A stretch of 64,000 nt of DNA from JBMDXK01 sp048594375 (GTDB lineage Bacteria > Pseudomonadota > Alphaproteobacteria > Rhizobiales > Methylopilaceae). The position numbers were made by a program, and so were the translations under genes. The notes beneath the pieces are model-generated. The model saw only the letters and a list, made by a program, of their open reading frames with translations, did not search any database and was not told where the DNA came from. Numbering within the stretch: the stretch's first letter is position 1; each line of letters starts with the position of its first letter. This document shows, in pieces, positions 18,764 through 27,980 of the stretch. The DNA lies in NCBI GenBank assembly GCA_048594375.1, contig JBMDXK010000018.1:1-64000 (forward strand), written 5' to 3'.

Positions 18764-19951
18764 ATGCCCCATAAACCTGTTTTCAACTGGCAAGACCCGC
18801 TCAATCTTGAGAAATTTCTCACAGAAGATGAACGTCTTGTGCGTGATTCTGCCCATGATTATGCGCAGGAAAAATTGATGCCCCGCGTTATCCATGCTTA
18901 CCGGAATGAAGAATTTGATCCGGCGATTATGCAGGAAATGGGTGAATTAGGATTATTAGGGCCAACGATTCCCATTGAATACGGAGGCGCGGAATTGGGC
19001 TATGTGGCATATGGGTTGGTAGCGCGGGAAATTGAGCGTGTGGATTCCGGCTACCGTTCGGCCATGAGTGTGCAATCATCGCTCGTTATGTATCCGATTT
19101 ATGCTTACGGTTCGGAAGAACAGCGCCGCACCTTTCTCCCTAAACTGGCCAGTGGCCAGATGATTGGTTGCTTTGGCCTTACCGAGCCGGACGCAGGCTC
19201 TGACCCCGGTTCCATGAAAACCCGCGCGGAAAAAGTGGATGGTGGTTACCGTCTGCGTGGCACAAAACTCTGGATTACCAACGCGCCGATAGCCGATATT
19301 GCAATTGTCTGGGCGAAATCCGATGATGATGATGGTGAAATCCGGGGCTTTATTGTTGAAAAAGGCACGCCCGGTTTTTCAGCCCCAAAAATTGAAGGCA
19401 AGCTTTCCTTGCGGGCATCCATAACGGGCGAGCTGGTGCTGGATAACGTGTTTGTTGCAGAGGAACGTATTCTGCCAAATGTTAGTGGGCTAAAAGGCCC
19501 GTTCGGATGCCTCAATCGCGCCCGTTATGGCATTGCATGGGGCAGCATGGGTGCTGCGGAATTCTGTTTTCACCGCGCCCGCCACTATGCCTTAGAACGT
19601 GAACAGTTTAACAGACCGCTGGCAGCAACACAGCTTGTCCAGAAAAAACTGGCTGATATGCAAACGGAAATCAGTCTTGGTTTGTTGGCAGCCTTGCAAG
19701 CGGGACGCCTGTTCGAGCAAGGGCTTTTACCGCCGGAAGCCATCTCGCTGATAAAGCGTAATAATTGCGGCAAAGCACTTGATATTGCCCGGCAAGCCCG
19801 TGATATTCATGGTGGAAACGGCATTGCCGATGAATACCATGTCATGCGCGTGGCGCAAAACCTTGAAAGCGTGAATACTTACGAAGGCACCCACGATGTC
19901 CATGCGTTGATACTTGGGCGCGCCATTACTGGCATTGCAGCTTTCGGATAG
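18764..19951 (+). CDS. Glutaryl-CoA dehydrogenase
   Basis: Acyl-CoA dehydrogenase that oxidises and decarboxylates glutaryl-CoA to crotonyl-CoA in lysine and tryptophan breakdown, passing electrons to ETF. It has 395 residues. It starts with the family's FNWQDPLNLEKFLTEDE segment, has the FAD-binding CFGLTEPDAGSDP and LWITNAPIADI motifs, and carries the catalytic Glu in the NTYEGTHDVHALILGRAITG segment near the C terminus. These are specific to the glutaryl-CoA branch. The ThDP enzyme gene follows after 28 bases and may be cotranscribed. Confidence 0.93.
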   Translation: MPHKPVFNWQDPLNLEKFLTEDERLVRDSAHDYAQEKLMPRVIHAYRNEEFDPAIMQEMGELGLLGPTIPIEYGGAELGYVAYGLVAREIERVDSGYRSAMSVQSSLVMYPIYAYGSEEQRRTFLPKLASGQMIGCFGLTEPDAGSDPGSMKTRAEKVDGGYRLRGTKLWITNAPIADIAIVWAKSDDDDGEIRGFIVEKGTPGFSAPKIEGKLSLRASITGELVLDNVFVAEERILPNVSGLKGPFGCLNRARYGIAWGSMGAAEFCFHRARHYALEREQFNRPLAATQLVQKKLADMQTEISLGLLAALQAGRLFEQGLLPPEAISLIKRNNCGKALDIARQARDIHGGNGIADEYHVMRVAQNLESVNTYEGTHDVHALILGRAITGIAAFG

Positions 19952-19979
19952 ATGCAGTGCAGCATAAAGGAATAAAAAC

Positions 19980-21632
19980 ATGCCATCTTCACGCAGCGGC
20001 GCGCAAATCCTTGTCGATACTTTGGCAAATCAGGGTATAACCACTGCTTTTGGGGTGCCGGGGGAAAGCTATCTCAGTGTGCTGGATGCGTTGCGGGATT
20101 CTCCTGTGCGCTTTGTAACGTGCCGTCAGGAAGGCGGCGCAGCCATGATGGCGGAAGCGACAGGCAAGCTGACCAACCGTCCCGGAATTTGCTTTGTCAC
20201 CCGTGGCCCCGGTGCAACCAATGCTTCCGCAGGTGTGCATGTTGCCATGCAGGATTCCACGCCGATGATTTTATTTATCGGGCAAGTGGAACGCGGTTTT
20301 CAAGAGCGAGAAGCTTTTCAGGAAATGAATTATCGCGCCTTTTTTAGCTCTATGGCAAAGTGGGTGGTGGAAATCAACGATGCTGCGCGTATTCCCGAAC
20401 TCGTAACCCGTGCGTTTCGTGTGGCTCTGCAAGGTCGTCCTGGCCCTGTAGTGATTGCCTTGCCAGAAGATATGCTGGTGGAGCAGGTCGATGTAGAAGA
20501 CACGTTATCTTTTGAGGCTGTGCAAAGTTACCCTTCTGAGTCAGCAATGGCTACGCTTGGGGTGATGCTTGAAAAAGCTGAACGTCCTTTGATTCTTGCG
20601 GGCGGCAGCAGTTGGACGTCCCAAAATGTCGCACAATTGGCTCATGCGGCAAGCCATCTGGGGCTTCCTGTGGCTACCAGTTTCCGGCGGCAGGCACTGT
20701 TTCCCAACGATCACCCCTGTTACGCTGGACATCTGGGGATTGGTGCAAATCCAAAATTGCTCGCAGCCTTTCGGGAAGCGGATCTCATTGTGCTGCTGGG
20801 TGGGCGGCTTTCAGAAATGCCTTCCCAAAGCTACAGTCTGCTGGGTATTCCGAATGCGGGTGTGCCGTTGGTGCATATTCATGCAGATGCAGAAGAATTG
20901 GGGCGTGTATATCAACCTGATCTTGCCATCCAGTCCACGCCGCAGGGCTTTATGCCAGCGTTTGAAAAACTATGCCTTGGTTTAGAAAAGCGGTTTACGG
21001 TTTACACCGAAGCACTCAATGCCAGCGAAAGGGTGTGGTCTGCCATTGCGCCAGAACACCCTGGAGCCATACAGATGGGCAGCGTGATGGCCACTTTACG
21101 CGATACTCTTCCGGATAATGCCATTTTGTGTAGCGGTGCGGGCAATTATGCTGGCTGGCTGCATCGTTTCCACCGTTTTCGGCAATGGGGGACACAGCTT
21201 GCGCCAACTTCCGGGTCAATGGGCTATGGTGTTCCGGCAGCCATTGCCGCTAAACATCTGCATCCCGATACGCCGGTGATTGCATTTGCAGGAGATGGCT
21301 GTTTCCTCATGCATGGGCAGGAATTGGCAACGGCGGTGCAGTACAATCTGCCAATCACGGTGATTGTGGTGGATAACGGTATGTATGGCACTATACGGAT
21401 GCATCAGGAAAAACACTATCCCCACCGCACTTCTGGAACAGACTTACAAAACCCAGATTTTGCAGCTTTGGCAAAAGCTTATGGTGGATTTGGCGCCACC
21501 GTAAACAACACCGAAGATTTCGCTCCAGCCTTGGCCGAGGCGCAAAAGAGTGGCAAGCCGGCTCTTATCCATATTCTGCTCGACAAAGAAGCAATTACCC
21601 CCACCGCAACCTTATCTTCGCTCAGACCATAA
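19980..21632 (+). CDS. Thiamine diphosphate-dependent enzyme, acetolactate synthase-like
   Basis: ThDP enzyme of 550 residues with the three-domain acetohydroxyacid synthase fold. The cofactor-activating glutamate is in CRQEGGAAMMAEATG (near residue 48), the central domain follows, and the ThDP/Mg motif GDGCFLMHGQELATA...NGMYGTIR lies at about 437-475. It has no neighbouring small regulatory subunit gene, so it is probably not the biosynthetic IlvB. Alternatives are a catabolic acetolactate synthase, benzaldehyde lyase-like carboligase or 2-hydroxyacyl-CoA lyase-like enzyme. Its pairing with glutaryl-CoA dehydrogenase suggests a catabolic role, but the substrate is unknown. Confidence 0.85.
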   Translation: MPSSRSGAQILVDTLANQGITTAFGVPGESYLSVLDALRDSPVRFVTCRQEGGAAMMAEATGKLTNRPGICFVTRGPGATNASAGVHVAMQDSTPMILFIGQVERGFQEREAFQEMNYRAFFSSMAKWVVEINDAARIPELVTRAFRVALQGRPGPVVIALPEDMLVEQVDVEDTLSFEAVQSYPSESAMATLGVMLEKAERPLILAGGSSWTSQNVAQLAHAASHLGLPVATSFRRQALFPNDHPCYAGHLGIGANPKLLAAFREADLIVLLGGRLSEMPSQSYSLLGIPNAGVPLVHIHADAEELGRVYQPDLAIQSTPQGFMPAFEKLCLGLEKRFTVYTEALNASERVWSAIAPEHPGAIQMGSVMATLRDTLPDNAILCSGAGNYAGWLHRFHRFRQWGTQLAPTSGSMGYGVPAAIAAKHLHPDTPVIAFAGDGCFLMHGQELATAVQYNLPITVIVVDNGMYGTIRMHQEKHYPHRTSGTDLQNPDFAALAKAYGGFGATVNNTEDFAPALAEAQKSGKPALIHILLDKEAITPTATLSSLRP

Positions 21633-21688
21633 AAGTTCTGATCCGCCCTGCATTTCACAGGTATGATAAGCGGCCTTGCATAGCTCGG

Positions 21689-23563
21689 CTACAGTGTTTT
21701 CTTGGCTTTTTCCTCATCCCACCACCATGTTAGCGGTGCGCCGCGGTCATAAGCGGGGGGCTGTTCCGGATGGCCAAAGACATCCCAAACCGCAAGCCAA
21801 TAGGATGCTTTAAACCAGTGCGGCACCCAGAACCGCTCGGCGCGCAGTACACGATCCAGCGCATGGCACAAGACAATCAACCGCTCACGGCTTTCCACCG
21901 CAATAATCTGATCCAGCAAAGCATCCACCACCGGATGCGCAATCCCTGCAATATTATGCGAACCCGCCACGTCTGCCGCGCGGGAGCTGAGCATGTTCTG
22001 CAAACTCTCGCCGGGGGTTGACGCCAGCGCATAACGGCGGCTGGTCATATCAAAATCAAAATTGTTAAGGCGCGACTGGTATTGCGCCGGATCAACCCTG
22101 CGGATCGTAGCAGCAACACCCAAACGGCGCAGATTGTTGATAAACGCCATCGTATGCGGCTCAAGGCCGGGATCAAAATCCAGAAATTCAATCTGAAAAG
22201 CCATACCTTCTGCGTTCACCCGCTTGCCGCTCTGAAGCGTCCACCCCGCCTCATTCAACAGATCATTGGCTCTGCGCATTGCATTACGATCCTGCCCCGA
22301 CCCATCGGAAACCGGCGGTGAAAACGGCTCGCCAAAAACGTCACTGCTCAATTGCCCACGGAACGGCTCAAGCACAGCACGCTCTTCCGGCGTGGGTGTG
22401 CCGGTCGCCATCAGGTTTGAATTTTGAAACAGCGAATGCGTCCGCTCATAGGCATTGAACATTAAATTCGCATTTGTCCATTCAAAATCAAAACAATTCA
22501 TGAGCGCTTCGCGCACACGCGGATCTTTAAACTTGTCGCGCCGCAGATTGAAAAACCACCCCTGCGCACCGGATGGCGTGTTGTTCGGCAATACCTTTTT
22601 CACAACCTTGTCCGCATTGAAAGCCGGAAAATTATAGCTGTTTGCCCATGTGCGGGATGTAAACTCCTCGCGGAAATAATAGGCTCGGCCTTTAAACGCC
22701 TCAAAAGCCACATCACGATCACGGAAATATTCATAGCGCAGGATATCAAAGTTGGCGATCCCCTGACTTACCGGCAAATCCTTGCCCCAGTAGTCTTTCA
22801 CACGCTCAAACTCAATAAAACGCCCGACTTCAAACCGCTTTACTTTATACGCACCAGAACCAAGCGGCGCTTCCAGCGATGTCTGGTCAAAGAGTTTTTC
22901 TGTATAATAAGTCTTGGAAAAAATGGGCAACCCCGCCACCAGCAATGGCAAATCACGCGCGCGGCTGGGCGAAAACTCCACCAGCACTTGCCGTTCATTC
23001 TCTGCTTTGACGCTCACCAGCTCCCGCAGGGACTGGGACAACAGCGGATGCCCTTTTTCTTTCAACAGCAGGATAGAAAAAGCCACATCTTCCGCGGTGA
23101 GCGGCGTACCATCATGAAAGTGCGGATTTTTGCGCAGATTAAACCTATAAAAACGGCCGTCCTCGCTGACTTCCACGCTTTCTGCCACTAGACCATAAAG
23201 CGCATCCGGCTCATCCAACGCACGCACCATCAACGAATCAAACGTTGCATCCATGCCATAAGCGCCATCACCGCGCAAAATGAACATGTTGAGTGAATTG
23301 AAGGTGTTGAAATTCTGGTTAAACGCGGTTGAAGGCGGAGATTGCGAGAATATGCCTCCCTTGGGCGCTTGCGGATTTACATAGGAAAAAGCATTAAAAT
23401 CAAGAGGATATTTCAAATCGCCAAAGGCCGAAAGGCCGTGGACGGGAGGTTTATAGGCCGGTGCTGGCTCCTGCGCCCACACCCGCAAAGGCAAAGCCGC
23501 CGCACACAAACCGCCAACGCTAAACTTTAAAAACTGGCGGCGGGTGAAAATCGTCTCGGCCAT
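21689..23563 (-). CDS. ABC transporter substrate-binding protein, family 5 (YejA-like), Tat-exported
   Basis: Periplasmic binding protein of 624 residues for peptides or peptide-like compounds. The N terminus has a twin-arginine signal, TRRQFLKF, and a hydrophobic stretch ending in VWAQE. The mature part begins HGLSAFGDLKYP and YVNPQAPKGG, which marks the YejA group (the microcin C/oligopeptide importer binding protein), and includes the family motif FHDGTPLTAEDVAFS. Permease and ATPase genes (yejB, E, F) are not adjacent. Its start codon overlaps the stop of gshA by one base (TAATG), so translation is probably coupled. Confidence 0.92.
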   Translation of the reverse strand: MAETIFTRRQFLKFSVGGLCAAALPLRVWAQEPAPAYKPPVHGLSAFGDLKYPLDFNAFSYVNPQAPKGGIFSQSPPSTAFNQNFNTFNSLNMFILRGDGAYGMDATFDSLMVRALDEPDALYGLVAESVEVSEDGRFYRFNLRKNPHFHDGTPLTAEDVAFSILLLKEKGHPLLSQSLRELVSVKAENERQVLVEFSPSRARDLPLLVAGLPIFSKTYYTEKLFDQTSLEAPLGSGAYKVKRFEVGRFIEFERVKDYWGKDLPVSQGIANFDILRYEYFRDRDVAFEAFKGRAYYFREEFTSRTWANSYNFPAFNADKVVKKVLPNNTPSGAQGWFFNLRRDKFKDPRVREALMNCFDFEWTNANLMFNAYERTHSLFQNSNLMATGTPTPEERAVLEPFRGQLSSDVFGEPFSPPVSDGSGQDRNAMRRANDLLNEAGWTLQSGKRVNAEGMAFQIEFLDFDPGLEPHTMAFINNLRRLGVAATIRRVDPAQYQSRLNNFDFDMTSRRYALASTPGESLQNMLSSRAADVAGSHNIAGIAHPVVDALLDQIIAVESRERLIVLCHALDRVLRAERFWVPHWFKASYWLAVWDVFGHPEQPPAYDRGAPLTWWWDEEKAKKTL

Positions 23564-24900
23564 TATAACATTTCCTCATTATAAAGCGGAGCAACAGAAC
23601 GGCTCCACATGTTTTCATAGCGTTGCAGCAAGCGCTCTGCATGGGTGACGCCGCTGTGTGCAATCTCCCATAGCGGGGCAAGATAGACTTCCTCTCCCAA
23701 TGCTCGGGCTTTTAATCCGGCCTCGGACAGCGCCAACACTTCCAGCGCCCATGTTTGCACAAGGCTGCCTTTGTGAGCGGTTTTAAGCGCCGATTTCGGC
23801 ACCGCATTGCGCAGAGCATGGCGCTCTTGCGCTGTCCAGTTTTTAACCATGTACCACGCCGCATCAAGGCTGGGCTGGTGATGGAAAATTCCAACCCAGA
23901 AGGCCGGAAGCGCCAACAGCATCGCGCGTGAACCCGCATCGGCTCCGCGCATTTCCAAAAATTGCTTCAACCGTACTTCGGGAAAGAGGGTTGTCAGATG
24001 GCTTGCCCAATCATCGAGGGTGGGTCGTTCGCCGGGCAATTGCGGCAAAGAACCGTTCAGAAAATCACGGAATGAACTGCCGGAAACATCATGATACTGC
24101 CCGTTGCGCGTGACAAAATACATCGGCACATCCAGTGCATAATCCACATAACGCGCAAAGCCCATGCCCTCTTCAAACACAAACGGCAGCATCCCTGTGC
24201 GGTCGGCATCGGTGTCTGTCCAGATATGCGAACGCATGGAAAGAAACCCGTTCGGTTTGCCATCCGTAAACGGAGAATTGGCAAACAACGCTGTGGCTAT
24301 GGGTTGCAGCGCCAACGCAACGCGAAACTTCTGCACCATATCTGCTTCAGATGAAAAATCCAGATTGACCTGCACCGTACAGGTGCGGTGCATCATATCA
24401 AGACCCAGACTACCGACTTTCGGCATATAATTGCGCATGATACCATAGCGCGCTTTAGGCATGAAAGGCATTGCGCTACGGGTCCAGTCCGGCGTCATGC
24501 CTGCACCCAGATAGGCGATACCCAGCGGCTTTGCTGCCGCCTTCACCGTCTGCAAATGCGCATCCAGCTCGTCACGGGTGTGATGCAATGTGGCCAGCGG
24601 CGAACCAGAAAGCTCCAATTGTCCAGCAGGCTCTAGGGAAATGGATGCACCATCTGGTGTATTCAAGCCGATAATCGCTTCTTTTTCCAGAATCGGACTG
24701 CCGCCCAGCGTGGTATGCACCGCGTTCAGAAGGGCTTGAATCCCGTCATACGCAACAGAACCATGACCCGCTTCATAAAAAGGAAATTTTTCATGCTCTG
24801 TGCCGAAGCGGAACATTTCAGGAGGGCGGCACCCCTTTGCCAGATGCTCTTCAAGCTGCACGCGCGATTCTATAAGCTGGCTTTGTTGTTCTGTTGCCAT
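23563..24900 (-). CDS. gshA: Glutamate-cysteine ligase
   Basis: Catalyses the ATP-dependent joining of glutamate and cysteine, the first step of glutathione synthesis. It has 445 residues and belongs to the plant/alphaproteobacterial type rather than the E. coli type: FRFGTEHEKFPF near residue 31, GASISLEPAGQLELSGSP near 84, and MHRTCTVQVNLDFSSE near 170. The C-terminal part has HPAA-like RNAVPKSALKTA. The binding-protein gene follows with a one-base overlap. Glutathione synthetase is not in the window. The pairing of gshA with a YejA-like protein may be a local arrangement; I see no proven functional link. Confidence 0.94.
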   Translation of the reverse strand: MATEQQSQLIESRVQLEEHLAKGCRPPEMFRFGTEHEKFPFYEAGHGSVAYDGIQALLNAVHTTLGGSPILEKEAIIGLNTPDGASISLEPAGQLELSGSPLATLHHTRDELDAHLQTVKAAAKPLGIAYLGAGMTPDWTRSAMPFMPKARYGIMRNYMPKVGSLGLDMMHRTCTVQVNLDFSSEADMVQKFRVALALQPIATALFANSPFTDGKPNGFLSMRSHIWTDTDADRTGMLPFVFEEGMGFARYVDYALDVPMYFVTRNGQYHDVSGSSFRDFLNGSLPQLPGERPTLDDWASHLTTLFPEVRLKQFLEMRGADAGSRAMLLALPAFWVGIFHHQPSLDAAWYMVKNWTAQERHALRNAVPKSALKTAHKGSLVQTWALEVLALSEAGLKARALGEEVYLAPLWEIAHSGVTHAERLLQRYENMWSRSVAPLYNEEML

Positions 24901-25074
24901 GGACTGTTCCCCGAAGCGTCAAGGAGAAACAGCCTAATGCAGTTTTGCCCTAAACGTCCAGCATGATGTGAAAAAGTGGCATTATTGCCGCTTTGCCATG
25001 CGACAAGGTGTCGTTCTCCCCCTAGACACTCTGGACAAGAACCGCAGGGAGTGCCAAAACGCAAAGCAACCGCC

Positions 25075-25104
25075 TTGATTGCGGGCAGCACCTGTTTGTA
25101 CAAT
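25075..25104 (+). promoter_or_regulatory. Candidate housekeeping promoter of petABC
   Basis: TTGATT (25075-25080) and TACAAT (25099-25104) are 18 bases apart and lie 84 bases before the petA start. They sit in the 288-base divergent spacer with gshA, which shows no gene. Confidence 0.35.
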
Positions 25105-25188
25105 GGCTTTCTGTGCGCTTTTGAAGCACACATGCCCAGGTGTATGCTCCTTCAGGGTTTTTCGATGCACAATTTTTAAGGTGGAACT

Positions 25189-25728
25189 GTGTCAGCTTTG
25201 AAAACCACTGAAGAGAACGCCGTTGAGCCAACCCGTCGCGATTTTCTCTACATCGCTACCGGCGCCATGGCCGCTGTCGGCGCTGCCGCTGTAGCGTGGC
25301 CCTTTATCAACCAGATGAATCCTGATGCCGCTGTTCAGGCTTTATCAACCATTGAAGTTGATCTTGCACCCATTGCCGAAGGTCAAAGCCTGACTGTTAA
25401 ATGGCGTGGTAAACCCGTCTTCATCCGCAACCGCACAGCAAAAGAAATTGCCGATGCCAAAGCCGTTCCTCTCGCGGATCTGAAAGATCCGCAAACCGAT
25501 GAAGAACGCACCAAGGAAGGCCACGAGCAATTCCTTGTAATGGTTGGCGTGTGTACGCATCTTGGCTGTATCCCACTGGGACAGCAGGGTGATTATGAAG
25601 GCTGGTTCTGCCCATGCCACGGCTCCCATTATGATAGCGCTGGCCGGATACGCCGCGGCCCCGCGCCCCTCAACCTCGAAATTCCGCCCTATGAATTCAT
25701 TTCTGACACCAAAATCAGAATTGGCTAA
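25189..25728 (+). CDS. petA: Ubiquinol-cytochrome c reductase iron-sulfur (Rieske) subunit
   Basis: Rieske protein of the cytochrome bc1 complex, transferring electrons from ubiquinol to cytochrome c1. It has 179 residues. A twin-arginine motif (RRDFLY, 16-21) precedes the single N-terminal membrane helix. The [2Fe-2S] ligands are in CTHLGC (122-127) and CPCHGSHYD (141-149). The start codon is GTG, with AAGGTGG upstream. It is first in a petA-petB-petC operon, with an 81-base gap to petB that contains a degenerate palindromic repeat. Confidence 0.96.
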   Translation: MSALKTTEENAVEPTRRDFLYIATGAMAAVGAAAVAWPFINQMNPDAAVQALSTIEVDLAPIAEGQSLTVKWRGKPVFIRNRTAKEIADAKAVPLADLKDPQTDEERTKEGHEQFLVMVGVCTHLGCIPLGQQGDYEGWFCPCHGSHYDSAGRIRRGPAPLNLEIPPYEFISDTKIRIG

Positions 25729-25752
25729 TTCTCCCTGTAGCGCAGAGTTACA

Positions 25753-25787
25753 CCGTATAAATCAAAGAATTTATCGGGAACTCGGCT
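25753..25787. repeat. Palindromic intergenic repeat, degenerate copy 4
   Basis: CCGTATAAAT (25753-25762) pairs imperfectly with ATTTATCGGG (25769-25778), then AA and CTCGGCT (25781-25787), the right arm of copies 1 and 2. It sits inside the petABC operon between petA and petB, so it must not be a strong terminator. Confidence 0.45.
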
Positions 25788-25809
25788 TAAGCTTTTAAGG
25801 TATTAAGCG

Positions 25810-27069
25810 ATGAGTGGACATTCCACCTTTGAACCTAAAAATCCGGCTGTAAAATGGTTTGAAAGCCGTCTGCCTATTCTGGGGCTGGCGCATTCTTCCT
25901 TTGTCGTTTTCCCTACGCCGCGTAATCTCAACTACTTCTGGACCTTTGGCGGCATCTTGTCGTTCATGCTGGTTTGCCAGATCCTCACCGGCATTGTTCT
26001 GGTGATGCAATATACGCCGCATGTGGATCTCGCATTCGGCTCTGTGGAACGTATCATGCGGGATGTCAATTCCGGCTGGCTCTTGCGCTACATCCATTCC
26101 AATGGCGCATCCATGTTCTTTATTGCTGTGTATATCCACATTTTCCGCGGTATTTACTACGGTTCGTACAAAGCACCCCGTGAAGTATTGTGGATTCTGG
26201 GGGTTATCATCTTCCTGCTGATGATGGCCACTGCGTTCATGGGTTATGTGCTGCCATGGGGACAGATGAGCTTTTGGGGCGCAACCGTTATTACCAACCT
26301 CTTTTCCGCCATTCCTGTGGTGGGTGAGCCAATTGTAACCTGGCTCTGGGGTGGTTTTGCCGTGGATAACCCTACTCTCAACCGCTTTTTCTCACTGCAC
26401 TACCTGCTGCCATTCATGATTGCCGGCGTTGTTGGCCTTCACGTTTGGGCGCTGCATGTTACCGGCAGTAACAATCCAATTGGTATCGAGCCAAAAACCA
26501 ATGATGACCGCTTGCCCTTCCACCCTTACGGCACCGTGAAAGATGCTTTGGGTCTTGTGGTTTTCCTGCTGTTTTTTGCATGGTTCGTGTTCTTTATCCC
26601 GAACTATCTTGGCCATGCCGATAACTATATTCCTGCTGACCCTCTGGTCACACCTGCGCACATTGTGCCTGAATGGTATTTCCTGCCCTTTTACGCTATC
26701 TTGCGCGCTATCCCTTCCAAACTCGGTGGTGTGGTTGCCATGTTCGCGGCGATTGCCGTGCTGTTCATCCTGCCTTGGCTGGATACATCCAAAGTTCGCT
26801 CTGCAAACTACCGCCCGCTGTTCCGCCAGTTTTTCTGGATCTGGGTTGTTGTTTGTGTGGTTCTGGGCTGGCTTGGTGCAAAACCTGCTGAAGGCGGTTA
26901 TGTGATTGCATCACAAATTTTTACCTTCCTCTATTTTGCTTTCTTCCTGATTGTTCTGCCTTTGCTGGGCATTTTGGAAAAACCGAAAGCCCTACCGGCT
27001 TCTATTGCGGAAGCTGTTCTGACCAAACAGAGTAAAGCAGACGTAACAGCTTCTGTGGCCAAGCCTTAA
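25810..27069 (+). CDS. petB: Cytochrome b of the bc1 complex
   Basis: Membrane subunit of the cytochrome bc1 complex with two b haems and both quinone sites. It has 419 residues and eight predicted membrane helices. Haem-ligand histidines lie in RYIHSNGASMFFIAVYIHIFRG and in the segment LHYLLPFMIAGVVGLHVWALH. The Qo-site motif is PEWYFLP (PEWY) near residue 290. The C terminus after the last helix is a short charged tail. It lies between petA and petC in the usual order. Confidence 0.97.
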   Translation: MSGHSTFEPKNPAVKWFESRLPILGLAHSSFVVFPTPRNLNYFWTFGGILSFMLVCQILTGIVLVMQYTPHVDLAFGSVERIMRDVNSGWLLRYIHSNGASMFFIAVYIHIFRGIYYGSYKAPREVLWILGVIIFLLMMATAFMGYVLPWGQMSFWGATVITNLFSAIPVVGEPIVTWLWGGFAVDNPTLNRFFSLHYLLPFMIAGVVGLHVWALHVTGSNNPIGIEPKTNDDRLPFHPYGTVKDALGLVVFLLFFAWFVFFIPNYLGHADNYIPADPLVTPAHIVPEWYFLPFYAILRAIPSKLGGVVAMFAAIAVLFILPWLDTSKVRSANYRPLFRQFFWIWVVVCVVLGWLGAKPAEGGYVIASQIFTFLYFAFFLIVLPLLGILEKPKALPASIAEAVLTKQSKADVTASVAKP

Positions 27070-27087
27070 ACAAACCTCAAGGAAAGT

Positions 27088-27933
27088 ATGATGATCCCTC
27101 GTTTTGATCTTGTCTTGCGTGCCCTTGTGGTAGCTACCTGCGCGTTCGTTGCAACGCCAGCCGCCATGGCGGCTGCCCCTGGGCTAAAACCCGAACGTCA
27201 GGAATGGACGTTTGGTGGCCCCTTCGGTAAATTTGATAAAGGCCAACTGCAACGCGGCTTCAAAGTTTATCGTGAAGTGTGTTCTTCCTGTCATTCACTG
27301 GAGCTGGTGGCCTTTCGTAACCTGAGCGAAAAAGGTGGCCCCGGCTTTACCGAAGATCAGGTGAAAGCTCTGGCTGCCGAGTATCAGGTGCAGGATGGCC
27401 CAAATGCCGATGGCGAAATGTTCGAGCGCCCCGGTGTTCCTGCTGACCGTTTTCCAAAGGTATTCCCGAACAAGGAAGCCGCTCAGGCTGCAAATGGCGG
27501 TGCTTACCCGCCTGATTTCTCCCTGCTGGCAAAAGCGCGCACCTTCGAGCGCGGTTTCCCCCTGTTCATTGCCGATATTTTTACCCAATATCAGGAACTC
27601 GGCCCTGACTACATCCATGCACTGCTGACCAACTACCATGAAGCACCAGAAGGCGCCGATACTCCTGCCGGAATGCATTATAATCCGGCATTTCCCGGTA
27701 GCTGGATTGCTATGGCTAATCCTTTGAACCCCGGCCAGGTAGAATACACCGATGGTTCACCGCAAACCGTTGAACAATATTCGCGCGATGTGGTGGCCTT
27801 CATGATGTGGGCTGCTGAACCCCACCTTGAAGAGCGTAAACGTCTGGGTGTGATTGTGATGATCTGGCTTTCAGTGTTTGCTGTATTGCTTTACTTCACC
27901 AAGAAAAAAGTCTGGAAGAACGTTGCCCATTAG
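27088..27933 (+). CDS. petC: Cytochrome c1 of the bc1 complex
   Basis: Membrane-anchored periplasmic cytochrome c1, which passes electrons from the Rieske protein to soluble cytochrome c. It has 281 residues. A cleavable Sec signal (LVVATCAFVATPAAMAA) is followed by the haem-binding CSSCH at 65-69. The axial methionine is probably in WIAMANPL, and a C-terminal membrane helix (VIVMIWLSVFAVLLYF) ends in a positive tail. It is the last gene of the operon; the terminator overlaps the end of the convergent hemD. Confidence 0.96.
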   Translation: MMIPRFDLVLRALVVATCAFVATPAAMAAAPGLKPERQEWTFGGPFGKFDKGQLQRGFKVYREVCSSCHSLELVAFRNLSEKGGPGFTEDQVKALAAEYQVQDGPNADGEMFERPGVPADRFPKVFPNKEAAQAANGGAYPPDFSLLAKARTFERGFPLFIADIFTQYQELGPDYIHALLTNYHEAPEGADTPAGMHYNPAFPGSWIAMANPLNPGQVEYTDGSPQTVEQYSRDVVAFMMWAAEPHLEERKRLGVIVMIWLSVFAVLLYFTKKKVWKNVAH

Positions 27934-27980
27934 GGTGGCGTTTTCCCAGATCTGCGTTGCGGCGTACGACTCGCCTCAAC

